A DNA stretch of 64,000 nucleotides, from the NCBI RefSeq assembly GCF_030362855.1, contig NZ_JAUCBP010000007.1:1077245-1141244 (forward strand), given 5' to 3'. The stretch is from Neoalteromonas arenosi. GTDB lineage: Bacteria; Pseudomonadota; Gammaproteobacteria; Enterobacterales; Alteromonadaceae. A model generated the notes under the pieces. That model did not search any database and was not told where the DNA came from. It worked only from the letters and a program-made list of their open reading frames with translations. Below, piece after piece: positions 28,585 to 39,056 of this stretch (its first letter is position 1; every line of letters begins with the position of its first letter). A program made the position numbers and the translations under genes.

Positions 28585-28699
28585 TAGGATTTCTGCACGA
28601 CTTTTATACTTTTTTTGTCCATATCATGAAAAAAAACAAAAAATCGCTATTTGATGGGGTTTACGGCGCTGTTTCGCCGTTGCGCTTTACTACTGTAAT

Positions 28700-29782
28700 T
28701 TAAGCTTTTGGCATAATGGCGACTGTCACTTCATCGCGGTTGTGGTACAGCTGCTTACACACGATACTGTATTGACTAGCCAATGCAACCGTTAACTGCT
28801 TGAGGAGCTCAGCAACTGTCTCGTAGCGTTTTTTCATTGGCAGCTTTAGATTGAATATAGCGGCATCGGTATAACCCACTTGCAACCATTTCTGCATTAA
28901 TGCCGCTACGCGATCGGGACGTTCAATCATATCGCAGACCAACAGCTGTGCACGACCGTATTCGGGTTTGTACTTGAAACCATCAGCGGCAAAATAACTC
29001 ACCTGCCCCGTAGCCATCAAAGACTCAGCCATCGCACCATTATCAACCGCTTCCACGTGCATCCCGCGACTCACTAGCTGATATGTCCAACCACCGGGGC
29101 ATGCCCCTAAATCCACGGCACGCGCGCCTTCTCTAAACAATTGTTGGCGTTGCGATTCGGTTAGCAATTCGAGAATTGCCTCTTCGAGCTTTAACGTTGA
29201 ACGACTGGGCGCAGCACTTGGAAATTTTAGACGTCGAATACCGTTGTTTTGCGGGTGTGATTGCGCCGCGGTTGAAACACCGATGAAGAGCTGTTCAAAC
29301 GAAGGCATAAATATGTGCAGGCGCGACTGACTGGACGTTTCTTTGGCACTTAATAATTTAGCTTTGCGCAACGCTTGGCGCAGAGGCACCGCAAATTTAC
29401 GACAAAACTTTGCGACTTCATGACCGGAGTCGGTATCAGGGTGTTCAACTAAGACTTGTCCCAACGGCTTGGGTAGTGCATCTGCATGCGGCAATAGTGC
29501 CGCTAACACTGCCTCTACGCGTTGTGAAGCAGGGAGAGGATCGATGGTAACAAGGTGGGTAAACATCTGGCGCGCAAAAACAACATCGTCGATACGCAGT
29601 TGCCGCGATAGTTTATTCAGATCATTCTCCGACGTGCAATGGTAATGAACACTGCCAGTACCCTTGGTCGTTTGGACGTATCCATAGACCCCCAGTTCAG
29701 TCGCCTTGGCAACCATTTCAGCTGCTAGGTCGCTCTCATAACCACTGCGGCACGTTGCCAGAATAAAGTGTGTGTTGCTCAT
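28700..29782 (-). CDS. rlmM: 23S rRNA (cytidine-2498-2'-O)-methyltransferase
   Basis: RlmM adds a 2'-O-methyl group to C2498 of 23S rRNA. The protein has 360 residues: an N-terminal THUMP-type RNA-binding half (LATCRSGYESDLAAEM near the start) and a C-terminal Rossmann methyltransferase. The SAM motif is AVDLGACPGGWTYQL, followed by VEAVDNGAM, and the catalytic region holds CDMIERP and a late Lys in FNLKLPMKKR. It lies downstream of ygdD, as in E. coli (gcvA-ygdD-rlmM), with a six-base gap. Confidence 0.95.
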   Translation of the reverse strand: MSNTHFILATCRSGYESDLAAEMVAKATELGVYGYVQTTKGTGSVHYHCTSENDLNKLSRQLRIDDVVFARQMFTHLVTIDPLPASQRVEAVLAALLPHADALPKPLGQVLVEHPDTDSGHEVAKFCRKFAVPLRQALRKAKLLSAKETSSQSRLHIFMPSFEQLFIGVSTAAQSHPQNNGIRRLKFPSAAPSRSTLKLEEAILELLTESQRQQLFREGARAVDLGACPGGWTYQLVSRGMHVEAVDNGAMAESLMATGQVSYFAADGFKYKPEYGRAQLLVCDMIERPDRVAALMQKWLQVGYTDAAIFNLKLPMKKRYETVAELLKQLTVALASQYSIVCKQLYHNRDEVTVAIMPKA

Positions 29783-29788
29783 TATTCG

Positions 29789-30202
29789 TTATACCATTTG
29801 CTGACGTAAGAGCTTGCTCCCAACAACTGTCAAGCACCCCCAGCCGACAAGAAATAACACCCCACCAACTGGCGTTACCGGGCCAAGAGCTGAAAGTTGT
29901 AGCAATACCAAACCATACAAGCTGCCAGAAAACAGTATTACACCTAATACAAAACACCATGCAGACACGCAAATAAGGCGTCTTTGGTTTTTTAGCATCG
30001 ACTGCGCTAGCAAAACGCAACACAACAGCACCGCAAGACAGTGAATAAACTGGTATAAAACGCCGGTGCGAATAGTCGCTAGCTGTTCTTCAGACAATAC
30101 CGTCTGTAATCCATGCGCAGCAAAAGCGCCCATGGCTACTGCAATAAATGCCAGCACCGCTGCCGCGATGATGAGTAACCCTATACTGCGGTTTAGAGCC
30201 AT
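29789..30202 (-). CDS. ygdD: DUF423 membrane protein YgdD
   Basis: The protein has 137 residues with four hydrophobic helices. The family motif AVAMGAFAAHGL appears in the first loop, and the final helix contains TPVGGVLFLVGWGCL. DUF423 proteins are small inner-membrane proteins without a known function. It overlaps the upstream hydrolase gene by ten bases and is followed directly by rlmM. The E. coli homologue occupies the same place. Confidence 0.92.
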   Translation of the reverse strand: MALNRSIGLLIIAAAVLAFIAVAMGAFAAHGLQTVLSEEQLATIRTGVLYQFIHCLAVLLCCVLLAQSMLKNQRRLICVSAWCFVLGVILFSGSLYGLVLLQLSALGPVTPVGGVLFLVGWGCLTVVGSKLLRQQMV

Positions 30203-30852
30203 GTCGCAATTTCCTTTGCCGCGTACTGTAAGTTTTGTTCGTAGGTAACCGCTGCTGATTTGCGCGGTTTGAGACTGTGATCGCCATCCATTACCCAGTT
30301 CACCACGAAGCTTTCGGGTAATGCTAGTGCCGTTACCCGGGCGCGGTTGCCGAAAGTGTCACGCTCACCCTGTAATACCAGTCCTGGTTTGTCCATTGTC
30401 GCTAAGTGTTCAACGCGCAGCGCATCAGGTTTACCCGGCGGGTGGAAGGGGTAGCCCAGTACCACAACGCCTGCTACCTGTGCTTTGTGTTGTGCTGGAG
30501 TATCAGGGTCAGCTAACCACATTGTCGCAGCTCTGCCGCCCATTGATTTGCCGCCAAGCGCTAACGGTAAAGCGGTATCAAAGTCAGCAGATTGACTCAC
30601 TGCCGTAACCACCTCGGTGATATGTGACAGCAGTTTTGGCATGCGATCTGGTGGTCGTTTTTTGCCTTCAGCGACGCTGCGCTGCATGTACGGAAAGTTG
30701 AATAACCAAGTAGTCACGCCATTTTGGGCTAATAAACTAGCCATCTGCTGCATGAACTCAGAATGCATGCCTGCTCCGGCACCGTGACCTAGAATAACTT
30801 GGCCTCGCACTGAAATATCGCTTGGGGATTTAAAGATTTGCATCGCGTTCAC
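30193..30852 (-). CDS. alpha/beta hydrolase (KANL3/Tex30-like)
   Basis: The protein has 219 residues. An HGAGAGMHSEFM oxyanion loop is followed by the nucleophile motif GGKSMGGR (Ser within GKSMG), Asp in LQGERDTFG and His in MDGDHSLKPR. This is the arrangement of the small dienelactone-hydrolase-like family to which Tex30/KANL3 proteins belong. The substrate is unknown. It is inserted between gcvA and ygdD, with overlaps of 23 bases to gcvA and 10 to ygdD, so it is translated as part of that operon. Confidence 0.87.
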   Translation of the reverse strand: MNAMQIFKSPSDISVRGQVILGHGAGAGMHSEFMQQMASLLAQNGVTTWLFNFPYMQRSVAEGKKRPPDRMPKLLSHITEVVTAVSQSADFDTALPLALGGKSMGGRAATMWLADPDTPAQHKAQVAGVVVLGYPFHPPGKPDALRVEHLATMDKPGLVLQGERDTFGNRARVTALALPESFVVNWVMDGDHSLKPRKSAAVTYEQNLQYAAKEIATWL

Positions 30853-31732
30853 TTTCTACCTCAGCTAAAATCCAATCTCGAAACGCTTGAATTTTTCCCA
30901 TCTCAGCCTGACTTTCTTCACACACCAAATAAAAACTCTCTTTACTCTGGATCCGTTCAGCGAACGGGACAACTAAGCGCCCAGCATCGATTTCTGGACG
31001 CGCTAAAATCGTATTACCTAGCGCAATTCCTTGCCCTAGCGCAGCTGCTTGTAACACCATCATGGAGTGGCTGAACATAGGCCCTTGATTGACATTTACG
31101 CCCTTCACTTTAAATTGCTTCAAATAATTGCTCCAGCCCTCACGCGAAGAATCGTGCAGTAAGACATGAAACTTTAAGTCCTCGAGTACTTCCAGTGGCT
31201 TACTTCCGGTAAGCAGTAGCGGCGAGCATAGGGGCGTCAGAAACTCTGCGTGTAGAGGCTCGGCGTGTAGCCCTGACCAACGCCCTTTGCCATAATACAC
31301 CGCTACATCTGTGTCAGCCTGTAAAAAACCTTCATCGTGATCGACCGCTTTTAGCTTCACATCAATATCAGGATTGAGGGCCGAGAAGCGACTAATGCGC
31401 GGGATCAACCACTGACTGGCAAAACTCGGTGGGGTAGCGACCGTTAATGCACCTTTTGCGCCCTTGGCCAACAAACGCTCCGTTGCATCTTGGATGTGTC
31501 GAAATGCCTCACGTAACTCCAAGTAGTATGCCTGCCCCTCTTCAGTGAGCAACAACGTTCGATTCTTGCGCAGGAACAATTTCATGCTCAAGTAATCTTC
31601 AAGCGTCTTAATTTGATGGCTAATGGCGGCTTGAGTAACAAATAATTCTTCGGCCGCCTTGGTAAAACTTAAATGCCGGCCAGCAGCTTCAAATGCCTTG
31701 AGCGCGTTTAACGGAGGGAAGCGACGGTTCAT
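30830..31732 (-). CDS. gcvA: LysR-type regulator, GcvA family
   Basis: The protein has 300 residues. An N-terminal winged helix-turn-helix (LNALKAFEAAGRHLSFTKAAEELFVTQAAISHQIK in three pieces) is followed by a two-lobe effector domain. The sequence around PPLNALKAFEAAGRHLSF is typical of GcvA, which in E. coli controls glycine-cleavage genes together with GcvR and activates the gcvB small RNA. Neighbouring ygdD and rlmM support orthology. No gcvTHP genes are in this window, and I did not identify gcvB upstream. Confidence 0.9.
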   Translation of the reverse strand: MNRRFPPLNALKAFEAAGRHLSFTKAAEELFVTQAAISHQIKTLEDYLSMKLFLRKNRTLLLTEEGQAYYLELREAFRHIQDATERLLAKGAKGALTVATPPSFASQWLIPRISRFSALNPDIDVKLKAVDHDEGFLQADTDVAVYYGKGRWSGLHAEPLHAEFLTPLCSPLLLTGSKPLEVLEDLKFHVLLHDSSREGWSNYLKQFKVKGVNVNQGPMFSHSMMVLQAAALGQGIALGNTILARPEIDAGRLVVPFAERIQSKESFYLVCEESQAEMGKIQAFRDWILAEVESERDANL

Positions 31733-31963
31733 AGTGCAACCTAATCAAAATTTCCAAGATGACAATTATGCGACACATGCATTAGATTTACTAATGATAA
31801 ATTCAAATTTATGTCAATTTAACCCAAACAAAACCTGTGTATAATTTACCCATCAATTGAGTTAAACCTTTATTCTTAAAGAAATTTATCGTTAAAAGGG
31901 TTAACAATAAATCACATTTTATTTACAAATTTAATTAATCCATTTTCATAAATGAAGGACATC

Positions 31964-32257
31964 ATGAAAAAGCTCATTAGTATTGTCGCAATCACCGCTT
32001 CACTCTTTAGCAACGCTGCTTTGAGTAACAGTGACGATACATCTGTGTCGTCTGTGTGGCTCAATCAAGAAGATATCCAGCAGCACCTTTCGGCGCAACT
32101 ACCGCGCGTTGATCTCGCTGTGTCTACTAGCCAAATACGTCAGCAAATCGAAACCGCAGTTCAGCAAGCGAAGTTAACCTACGAGCTCAATGGCCGATTA
32201 GCGTATGCAAAACAATCGCTACCCACCAATCGTTTTAAGGTAGTAATTGCAGAATAA
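31964..32257 (+). CDS. small secreted protein of unknown function
   Basis: The protein has 97 residues from the ATG at 31964, chosen because AAGGA lies four bases upstream; an in-frame ATG at 31952 lacks a ribosome site. A signal peptide (MKKLISIVAITASLFSNAALS) is followed by a short Gln-rich helical segment (LPRVDLAVSTSQIRQQIETAVQQAK). I do not recognise a family; the size and signal resemble small periplasmic DUF proteins of Alteromonadales. The upstream region to gcvA is AT-rich (31740-31950) and probably holds divergent promoters. Confidence 0.6.
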   Translation: MKKLISIVAITASLFSNAALSNSDDTSVSSVWLNQEDIQQHLSAQLPRVDLAVSTSQIRQQIETAVQQAKLTYELNGRLAYAKQSLPTNRFKVVIAE

Positions 32258-32260
32258 CCG

Positions 32261-33501
<1,241 letters not shown>

Positions 33502-33515
33502 GGTTAGTCTTTTCC

Positions 33516-35084
33516 TTATGGTTGAGGCGTCGAAGGGTGGCTAGTTTGAATGGCCACAAAGTCACTAATATTTTCCAATACAATACTGACAAGCTCCGGA
33601 TCAAAGTGCTTACCGCTCTCTGCATTCAGATAATCCGTTACTTGTTCAATCGTCCAAGCGGGTTTGTGTGGACGGGCGTTATACAGCGCGTCAAAGACAT
33701 CAGCAAGCGCAGTAATACGCGCCTCCAATGCTATTTGCGTGCCTTTGAGACCCAAGGGATATCCACTCCCGTCCCAGCGTTCGTGATGTTGGTGCGCCAA
33801 TGTAGCGGCCAGCTGCACCACCGGGCGTTTGGAGTCCTTTAGCATTTGATAGCCATACTCAGTGTGGCGCTTGATGCTAGCGCGTTCTTCGCTACTGAGT
33901 TCACTAGGCTTGTGTAAAATAGCTTCAGGTACTTTGGCACTGCCAACATCGTGCAGGGGTACTGCCATGCTAAATAATTCTATTTCATGTGCATTGAGCT
34001 CTGTGTGTTTCGCTATTGCTTCACTCATTAATCGCACTCGGCGCAATTGCTCACATGACGCTGAATGGTGCTCCATCGCAACACCGAGTCGCTCGATAAT
34101 TTCTCGTTGCGTATCCTCGATATCGCGCGTCGACAGAACATTGTCAAACGCAATCTGTACATTCTCCGCGAATATCTCGACCAACTCCCTATCCGTGCGA
34201 CTGAGTTTGCGTGGCAAACCCGATAAATAGAGTAATGAACCGCGGCGGGTTTTACTGTGACAAAATGCAACTAGATGATCATCACTATAAATAATCTCTT
34301 GCTGTTGCAAAGCTTCCTTACAAGACGCAAGTTGCTCATCATTGATCACGCTCTCTAACGGCTTGCCTTCGTGATTGGCGTACTCTCCATTACCCGCAAA
34401 AATATACAACTGCTCAGACGCTGGATGGTTAATGGGCATTGGTGTTGCAACCGCGCTGGTAATGTAGGCAGCGTCTTTAGAACACCCTAATATAGAGGCT
34501 AGTTGTTGTACAATACCCTGAATAAACGTCTCAAGAGAGCGAGCGCAAAACAAATCAGCGGAAGCTTCAACAATCTTTTGCAAGCCGGCTCTATTCTCTT
34601 CTATAACAATAATGTCGTTGTAGGATCGCAGGGCCGAAATAACCACGGTAAATAGCTTCTGTGCGGTTAACTCAGTCTTTGATTTATAGTCGTTAATGTC
34701 GTAATTAATGATGACGTGCTTTTCAGGGGCTTGCCCAGGTTGACCGGTACGCAGAATGATACGACAAAAATGATTGTGAAGTTCGTCGCGAATGTATTCA
34801 GCAACTTGTAATCCCGAGTCGTCTTGCTCCATAACCACATCGAGCAGTACAACAGCGATATCAGTGTGCTTTTTAAACACGGCTTTGGCTTCTTCGCCAC
34901 TGTAGGCACTGACAAATTCTAAGCCCTTACCGTTGAATTGAAAGTCACTGAGGGCTAATTTTGTCACCGCATGAACCTCGGGTTCATCATCAACAATTAG
35001 TACTTTCCAGCTACCTTCGTCACTTTCAACCGGGTTGGTCAATGGCCCATCGGGTTCATCAACAAATAACAGCTCATCATTCAT
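33516..35084 (-). CDS. response regulator REC-DUF3369-HD-GYP, degenerate metal site
   Basis: The protein has 522 residues: a receiver domain with phospho-acceptor D82, a DUF3369 (GAF-like) domain (~170-320), and an HD-GYP domain. HD-GYP enzymes hydrolyse c-di-GMP with a two- or three-metal centre. Kept ligands: H378 D379, H407, H433 H434, D462 and the GYP motif. Altered: the first Glu and His of the usual E-T-G-N-H motif are A342 and Q346, and the Lys of HDxGK is Ser. Activity may be reduced or lost. Gene order relative to kdsA and prmC suggests co-transcription with sirB2. No kinase gene lies beside it. Confidence 0.9.
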   Translation of the reverse strand: MNDELLFVDEPDGPLTNPVESDEGSWKVLIVDDEPEVHAVTKLALSDFQFNGKGLEFVSAYSGEEAKAVFKKHTDIAVVLLDVVMEQDDSGLQVAEYIRDELHNHFCRIILRTGQPGQAPEKHVIINYDINDYKSKTELTAQKLFTVVISALRSYNDIIVIEENRAGLQKIVEASADLFCARSLETFIQGIVQQLASILGCSKDAAYITSAVATPMPINHPASEQLYIFAGNGEYANHEGKPLESVINDEQLASCKEALQQQEIIYSDDHLVAFCHSKTRRGSLLYLSGLPRKLSRTDRELVEIFAENVQIAFDNVLSTRDIEDTQREIIERLGVAMEHHSASCEQLRRVRLMSEAIAKHTELNAHEIELFSMAVPLHDVGSAKVPEAILHKPSELSSEERASIKRHTEYGYQMLKDSKRPVVQLAATLAHQHHERWDGSGYPLGLKGTQIALEARITALADVFDALYNARPHKPAWTIEQVTDYLNAESGKHFDPELVSIVLENISDFVAIQTSHPSTPQP

Positions 35085-35114
35085 TTTTATTGTGCCTTTA
35101 CAACAATCTTACTG

Positions 35115-35960
35115 TTACGCTCGCCATTGTCCGAGTGTAATTCTAGGGTGACCTTGTAAGTCACAGACCGACTCGACCTCACTGAAACCACGAGTTACAA
35201 GTAGCTGCCGAACACTCTCTGCTTGCGCATAACCATGTTCTATCATTAACCACCCATCAATAGCAAGAAAGTCGGGCGCAGTAGCGATAACATGCGCGAT
35301 ATCTGCCATGCCATTGTCTTTTGCCGTCAGCGCTGAACTGGGTTCAAACCGCAAGTCGCCTTGTTGCAGATATGGACTATCTGGCTCGACATAAGGTGGA
35401 TTACTAACAATGAGATGAAATGACTGACTGGATAACGCTGCGAACCAACGGCTCTGCCTAAAGGTAACATTGGGCAACTTCAATTGCGCAGCATTGGACT
35501 TTGCCAGTGCCACAGCATCATCAATCAGGTCAACGCCTATAACCTGCCATGTTGGCTGCTCCTTCGCCAAAGCCAATGCTATCGCACCGGTACCGGTACC
35601 TAAGTCACATACACTCAGTCCAGTCTGTGTGCACTTCGCCAGTGCAGTTTCAACTAAAACCTCAGTTTCCGGTCGGGGAATAAGCGTAGCGGACGATACC
35701 TGCAGGCGCATATCCCAAAAGTCTCGATAACCCAGGATATAAGCGATGGGCTCCCCTTCTACCCGACGAGACAATAGCTGTTCGTATTGTGCCTGTTGTG
35801 CCGCTGAGAGCAGTTTTTCTGGATAGGTATATAAGAATGTATCATCGACGTCGCACACGTGTTTAACCAGCACACGAGCGTCTATTGTGGCACTTTCAAT
35901 CCCAGCTTGGCTGAGCGCAACTTTGCCTAGCTGCAAAGCCTGTTCGAGGGTTAACCCCAT
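35115..35960 (-). CDS. prmC: peptide chain release factor N5-glutamine methyltransferase
   Basis: PrmC methylates the Gln of the GGQ motif in release factors. The protein has 281 residues, with an N-terminal helical domain, the SAM motif DLGTGTGAIALALA, and the catalytic NPPY in IVSNPPYVEPD. The ATG at 35960 shares its A with the prfA stop (TGATG), so translation is coupled to that of its substrate. A TTG just upstream is also in frame, but the ATG is preferred. Confidence 0.96.
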   Translation of the reverse strand: MGLTLEQALQLGKVALSQAGIESATIDARVLVKHVCDVDDTFLYTYPEKLLSAAQQAQYEQLLSRRVEGEPIAYILGYRDFWDMRLQVSSATLIPRPETEVLVETALAKCTQTGLSVCDLGTGTGAIALALAKEQPTWQVIGVDLIDDAVALAKSNAAQLKLPNVTFRQSRWFAALSSQSFHLIVSNPPYVEPDSPYLQQGDLRFEPSSALTAKDNGMADIAHVIATAPDFLAIDGWLMIEHGYAQAESVRQLLVTRGFSEVESVCDLQGHPRITLGQWRA

Positions 35961-37045
35961 CAATCTTCAGCAAGTGAGGCAAGCAAATCCGCTTGGTGTT
36001 CTTGACGGATAGGTTCAAGCAGTGCCCCCAGATCGCCTGCAATCACATCGTCCAACTTGTACAAGGTGAGATTGATACGGTGATCAGTGACGCGCCCTTG
36101 CGGGAAATTATACGTCCGAATACGCTCTGAGCGGTCGCCACTACCGACCAAGCTTTTGCGCGTTGAGGCCTCTTCCGCCGCGCGTTTATCTTGTTCCATC
36201 TGGTTCAAGCGGGCATTTAGTACTGACATCGCTTTGGCGCGGTTTTTGTGCTGTGACCGCTCATCCTGACACTCGACGACTACGCCTGTAGGTAAATGCG
36301 TGATACGGATCGCTGAATCCGTTTTGTTAACGTGCTGACCACCCGCGCCAGACGCTCGGAATGTATCAATGCGCAAATCAGCAGGATTAATTTCGATGGC
36401 TTCAGATTCTGGAACCTCGGGGAGGACAGCAACCGTGCACGCTGAAGTATGAATACGTCCTTGCGATTCAGTTTCTGGCACGCGTTGTACGCGGTGTCCG
36501 CCCGACTCAAATTTGAAGATGCCATAGGCACCATCGCCCGACACGTTAGCAATAACTTCTTTAAACCCACCGTGCTCGCCTTCGCTGGCATTCATAACTT
36601 CTACACGCCAACCTTGCGATTCGGCGTAGCGGCTATACATACGGAACAAATCGCCAGCAAAAATCGCCGCTTCATCACCACCAGCACCTGCGCGGATCTC
36701 GACGAAGCAGTTACTGTCGTCGTTGGGATCGCGTGGCAATAGCAGAATTTGCAGTTCAGTCTCTAGTGTGTCAATTTGCGCTTTCGCCGCTTTGAACTCT
36801 TCTTGGGCCATTTCACGCATTTCAGCATCGTCTTCATTCATCATTTCAGTCGCAGACTCCAAGTCTTCTTGCGCCTGCTGATATTGATTAAATGCTTTTA
36901 CGACGGATTCAAGTTGCGAAAACTCTTTAGACAGAGCGCGAAAGCGTTCTTGATCGGCTATTACATCAGGGTCACTCAGCAACGCTTGGACTTCTTCAAA
37001 TCGCTCGACTAATGACGTGAGTTTAGTTATCACCGACTGTTTCAT
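35960..37045 (-). CDS. prfA: peptide chain release factor 1
   Basis: RF1 reads UAA and UAG and releases the nascent peptide. The protein has 361 residues from the ATG at 37045 (AGGAACT upstream); an upstream in-frame codon at 37093 would run into hemA. Hallmarks: the catalytic GGQ loop ([14 protein letters not shown]) and the codon-recognition tripeptide, which reads PET in [11 protein letters not shown], a variant of the PxT motif. It sits 13 bases after hemA and overlaps prmC. Confidence 0.97.
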   Translation of the reverse strand: MKQSVITKLTSLVERFEEVQALLSDPDVIADQERFRALSKEFSQLESVVKAFNQYQQAQEDLESATEMMNEDDAEMREMAQEEFKAAKAQIDTLETELQILLLPRDPNDDSNCFVEIRAGAGGDEAAIFAGDLFRMYSRYAESQGWRVEVMNASEGEHGGFKEVIANVSGDGAYGIFKFESGGHRVQRVPETESQGRIHTSACTVAVLPEVPESEAIEINPADLRIDTFRASGAGGQHVNKTDSAIRITHLPTGVVVECQDERSQHKNRAKAMSVLNARLNQMEQDKRAAEEASTRKSLVGSGDRSERIRTYNFPQGRVTDHRINLTLYKLDDVIAGDLGALLEPIRQEHQADLLASLAED

Positions 37046-37058
37046 ATAGTTCCTATTG

Positions 37059-38342
37059 TTATTCTTTTTTACTGATCGTCTGATCAAGTTCAAACGCGTC
37101 TATTAGCGTTTGCTTTAGTTCTTTGTCATTTCGCTCTATGGCAACGTTTAACGCTTTAGTTGGCGCATGCATGAGGTATTGACTTAGCTTGTGAGTCATT
37201 TCCTGAAGTACTTCACTGGCCGGTTTACCATCGTCAAGTTGTTGTTGCGCTAATACCAGCAATTGCTCGGCTTGTGATTGACTGCGCTCACGATAATTAC
37301 GCACTAAGTTTATCGATTCTCGGCTTTGCAGCCAAGCTTCGTACGCCTTGGATTGTTCGATAATCATTTGTTCCGCGGCTTCTGCCGCCGACTGACGTGT
37401 CGCGATATTTTGTTCAACAATGTGCTGTAAATCGTCAACGGTATACAAATAGGCGTTGTCGAGTTCGCTCACTTCAGCCTCAATATCCCGCGGTACGGCT
37501 AGGTCAACAAGGAACATCGGCCTATTCTTACGCGCTTTGAGTGCCTGCTCGACCATACCTTTGCCAATTAAAGGTAGCTGACTTGCAGTACTGGATATTA
37601 CGATATCAGCGTCCGCTAAATGCGACGGTATTTGCGCCAGTGTAATCGCCTGAGCCGACAACTCACCGGCTAGGCTTTCTGCTTTAGCCAGCGTTCGGTT
37701 TGCAACCAACAGTTGCTTAACGCCTTGTTCCTGCAAATGCCTAGCGACTAACTCAATGGTTTCGCCGGCCCCCACCAATAAGACCGTTTGTTTATGCAAA
37801 CTGGCGAATATATGTTTGGCTAGCTGTACCGATGCATAGGCAACGGATACCGCACTGTTTCCTATGTCCGTCTCAGTTCTGACTTTTTTGGCGACTTTAA
37901 ACGTGTATTGAAACAACCGCTCTAGACCATTGCCAACAACACCATTGTGCTTAGCGTCATTAAACGCTTGCTTGACCTGCCCCAAAATTTGCGGCTCACC
38001 CAATATAAGAGAATCCAAGCCGCTGGCAACACGCATCATATGCTGTACAGCATTGTCATCAAAATAAGTATAACTGTGTTCTGCAAGCGCAGTGTCTGAA
38101 AGCGCGTGGAACTCTGCCAGCCATTGTTGCAGTGCTTTTGCTTGACCTTCTAAATCTTCACCATCTTGCAAAGCATAGATTTCGGTGCGGTTGCACGTTG
38201 AAACGATGACCGCTTCTTTTGCTTGTCGGCGCTCTTTTAACGATCGCAATGCCGCCACTAAACTGTCTGGATTGAACGCGACTTTCTCACGCAACGCAAC
38301 AGGTGCAGTTTTATGGTTTATTCCTAAGGCAATAAGGGTCAT
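37059..38342 (-). CDS. hemA: glutamyl-tRNA reductase
   Basis: HemA reduces glutamyl-tRNA to glutamate-1-semialdehyde, the first committed step of haem synthesis by the C5 path. The protein has 427 residues: catalytic Cys in [11 protein letters not shown], the [17 protein letters not shown] signature, the NADPH fold ([16 protein letters not shown]) and a helical C-terminal dimerisation domain. The first gene of hemA-prfA-prmC, it is divergent from lolB across a 117-base promoter region. This is the conserved gammaproteobacterial arrangement. Confidence 0.97.
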   Translation of the reverse strand: MTLIALGINHKTAPVALREKVAFNPDSLVAALRSLKERRQAKEAVIVSTCNRTEIYALQDGEDLEGQAKALQQWLAEFHALSDTALAEHSYTYFDDNAVQHMMRVASGLDSLILGEPQILGQVKQAFNDAKHNGVVGNGLERLFQYTFKVAKKVRTETDIGNSAVSVAYASVQLAKHIFASLHKQTVLLVGAGETIELVARHLQEQGVKQLLVANRTLAKAESLAGELSAQAITLAQIPSHLADADIVISSTASQLPLIGKGMVEQALKARKNRPMFLVDLAVPRDIEAEVSELDNAYLYTVDDLQHIVEQNIATRQSAAEAAEQMIIEQSKAYEAWLQSRESINLVRNYRERSQSQAEQLLVLAQQQLDDGKPASEVLQEMTHKLSQYLMHAPTKALNVAIERNDKELKQTLIDAFELDQTISKKE

Positions 38343-38371
38343 GGATTACAGATATGAACAACGAGGGGCGC

Positions 38372-38400
38372 ATTGTACGAAAAAGCCAAATTGATTGAAA
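38372..38400 (-). promoter_or_regulatory. candidate hemA promoter
   Basis: On the minus strand TACAAT (-10) is separated by 17 bases from TTTCAA (weak -35) and is followed by the GC-rich sequence GCGCCCC. The initiation region lies ~25 bases upstream of the hemA ATG. The -35 is a partial match only. Confidence 0.4.
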
Positions 38401-38459
38401 GTATCTGTGCTTTTGTGTTCCCATAAAAGTAACTTCGTTATTGTAGACCCTTTATTGCA

Positions 38460-39056
38460 ATGCACATTCGCCGACTGAGCCTGTTTTTGCTTTTGATTGC
38501 CAGCCTTTGGGGTTGTAAGACCCCTCCACCGCCCCCTGAATTCGTCAACGCAACGGCTAATGATCAAAAACTCATTGAGTTGGTCAATTGGGAGTTGCGC
38601 GGCCGAATGGCGTTTAAGTCAGCGGACGAATCATTCAGTGCCAACATGCGCTGGCAACAAAATGGCGAAGATTTGTCGTTTAAGCTCACCAATTTAGTCG
38701 GTGTTACCTTGTTGGATATGCAAGTTACTGATGGCCGTACGGTGTTGACCATTGACGGTGAGGAATACACCGGTGATGAGCCTGGCGAGCTCATCTATGA
38801 CGTCAGTGGCTGGCAAATCCCAATCCGCGCAATGCAGCGCTGGGTCAAAGGCTTGGCCTTAGAAAATGAATATTCAATTCGCGATGATAAAGGCTTATTG
38901 CAAAAGATTCAGGTTAACAGCTTGCGTGGTGCTTGGCTGGTTGATTACCAACAATTCACCCAGTCAAATTCAATCGTTTTGCCACGCCAATTGTTGATCA
39001 CTCAAGACCCTAACATCGAGATCAAGCTCAAAATCAATCGGTGGGAAAACCAATGA
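38460..39056 (+). CDS. lolB: outer-membrane lipoprotein receptor LolB
   Basis: LolB accepts lipoproteins from LolA and inserts them into the outer membrane. The protein has 198 residues with a lipoprotein signal peptide ending in the lipobox LWGC (Cys ~19) and a mature part starting KTPPPPPE. The rest is a LolA/LolB-type half-barrel (WELRGRMAFKS, NMRWQQNGEDLSFKLTN, GWQIPIRAMQRWVKG). It is the first gene of lolB-ispE-prs, opposite to hemA, with a four-base overlap to ispE. Confidence 0.94.
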   Translation: MHIRRLSLFLLLIASLWGCKTPPPPPEFVNATANDQKLIELVNWELRGRMAFKSADESFSANMRWQQNGEDLSFKLTNLVGVTLLDMQVTDGRTVLTIDGEEYTGDEPGELIYDVSGWQIPIRAMQRWVKGLALENEYSIRDDKGLLQKIQVNSLRGAWLVDYQQFTQSNSIVLPRQLLITQDPNIEIKLKINRWENQ

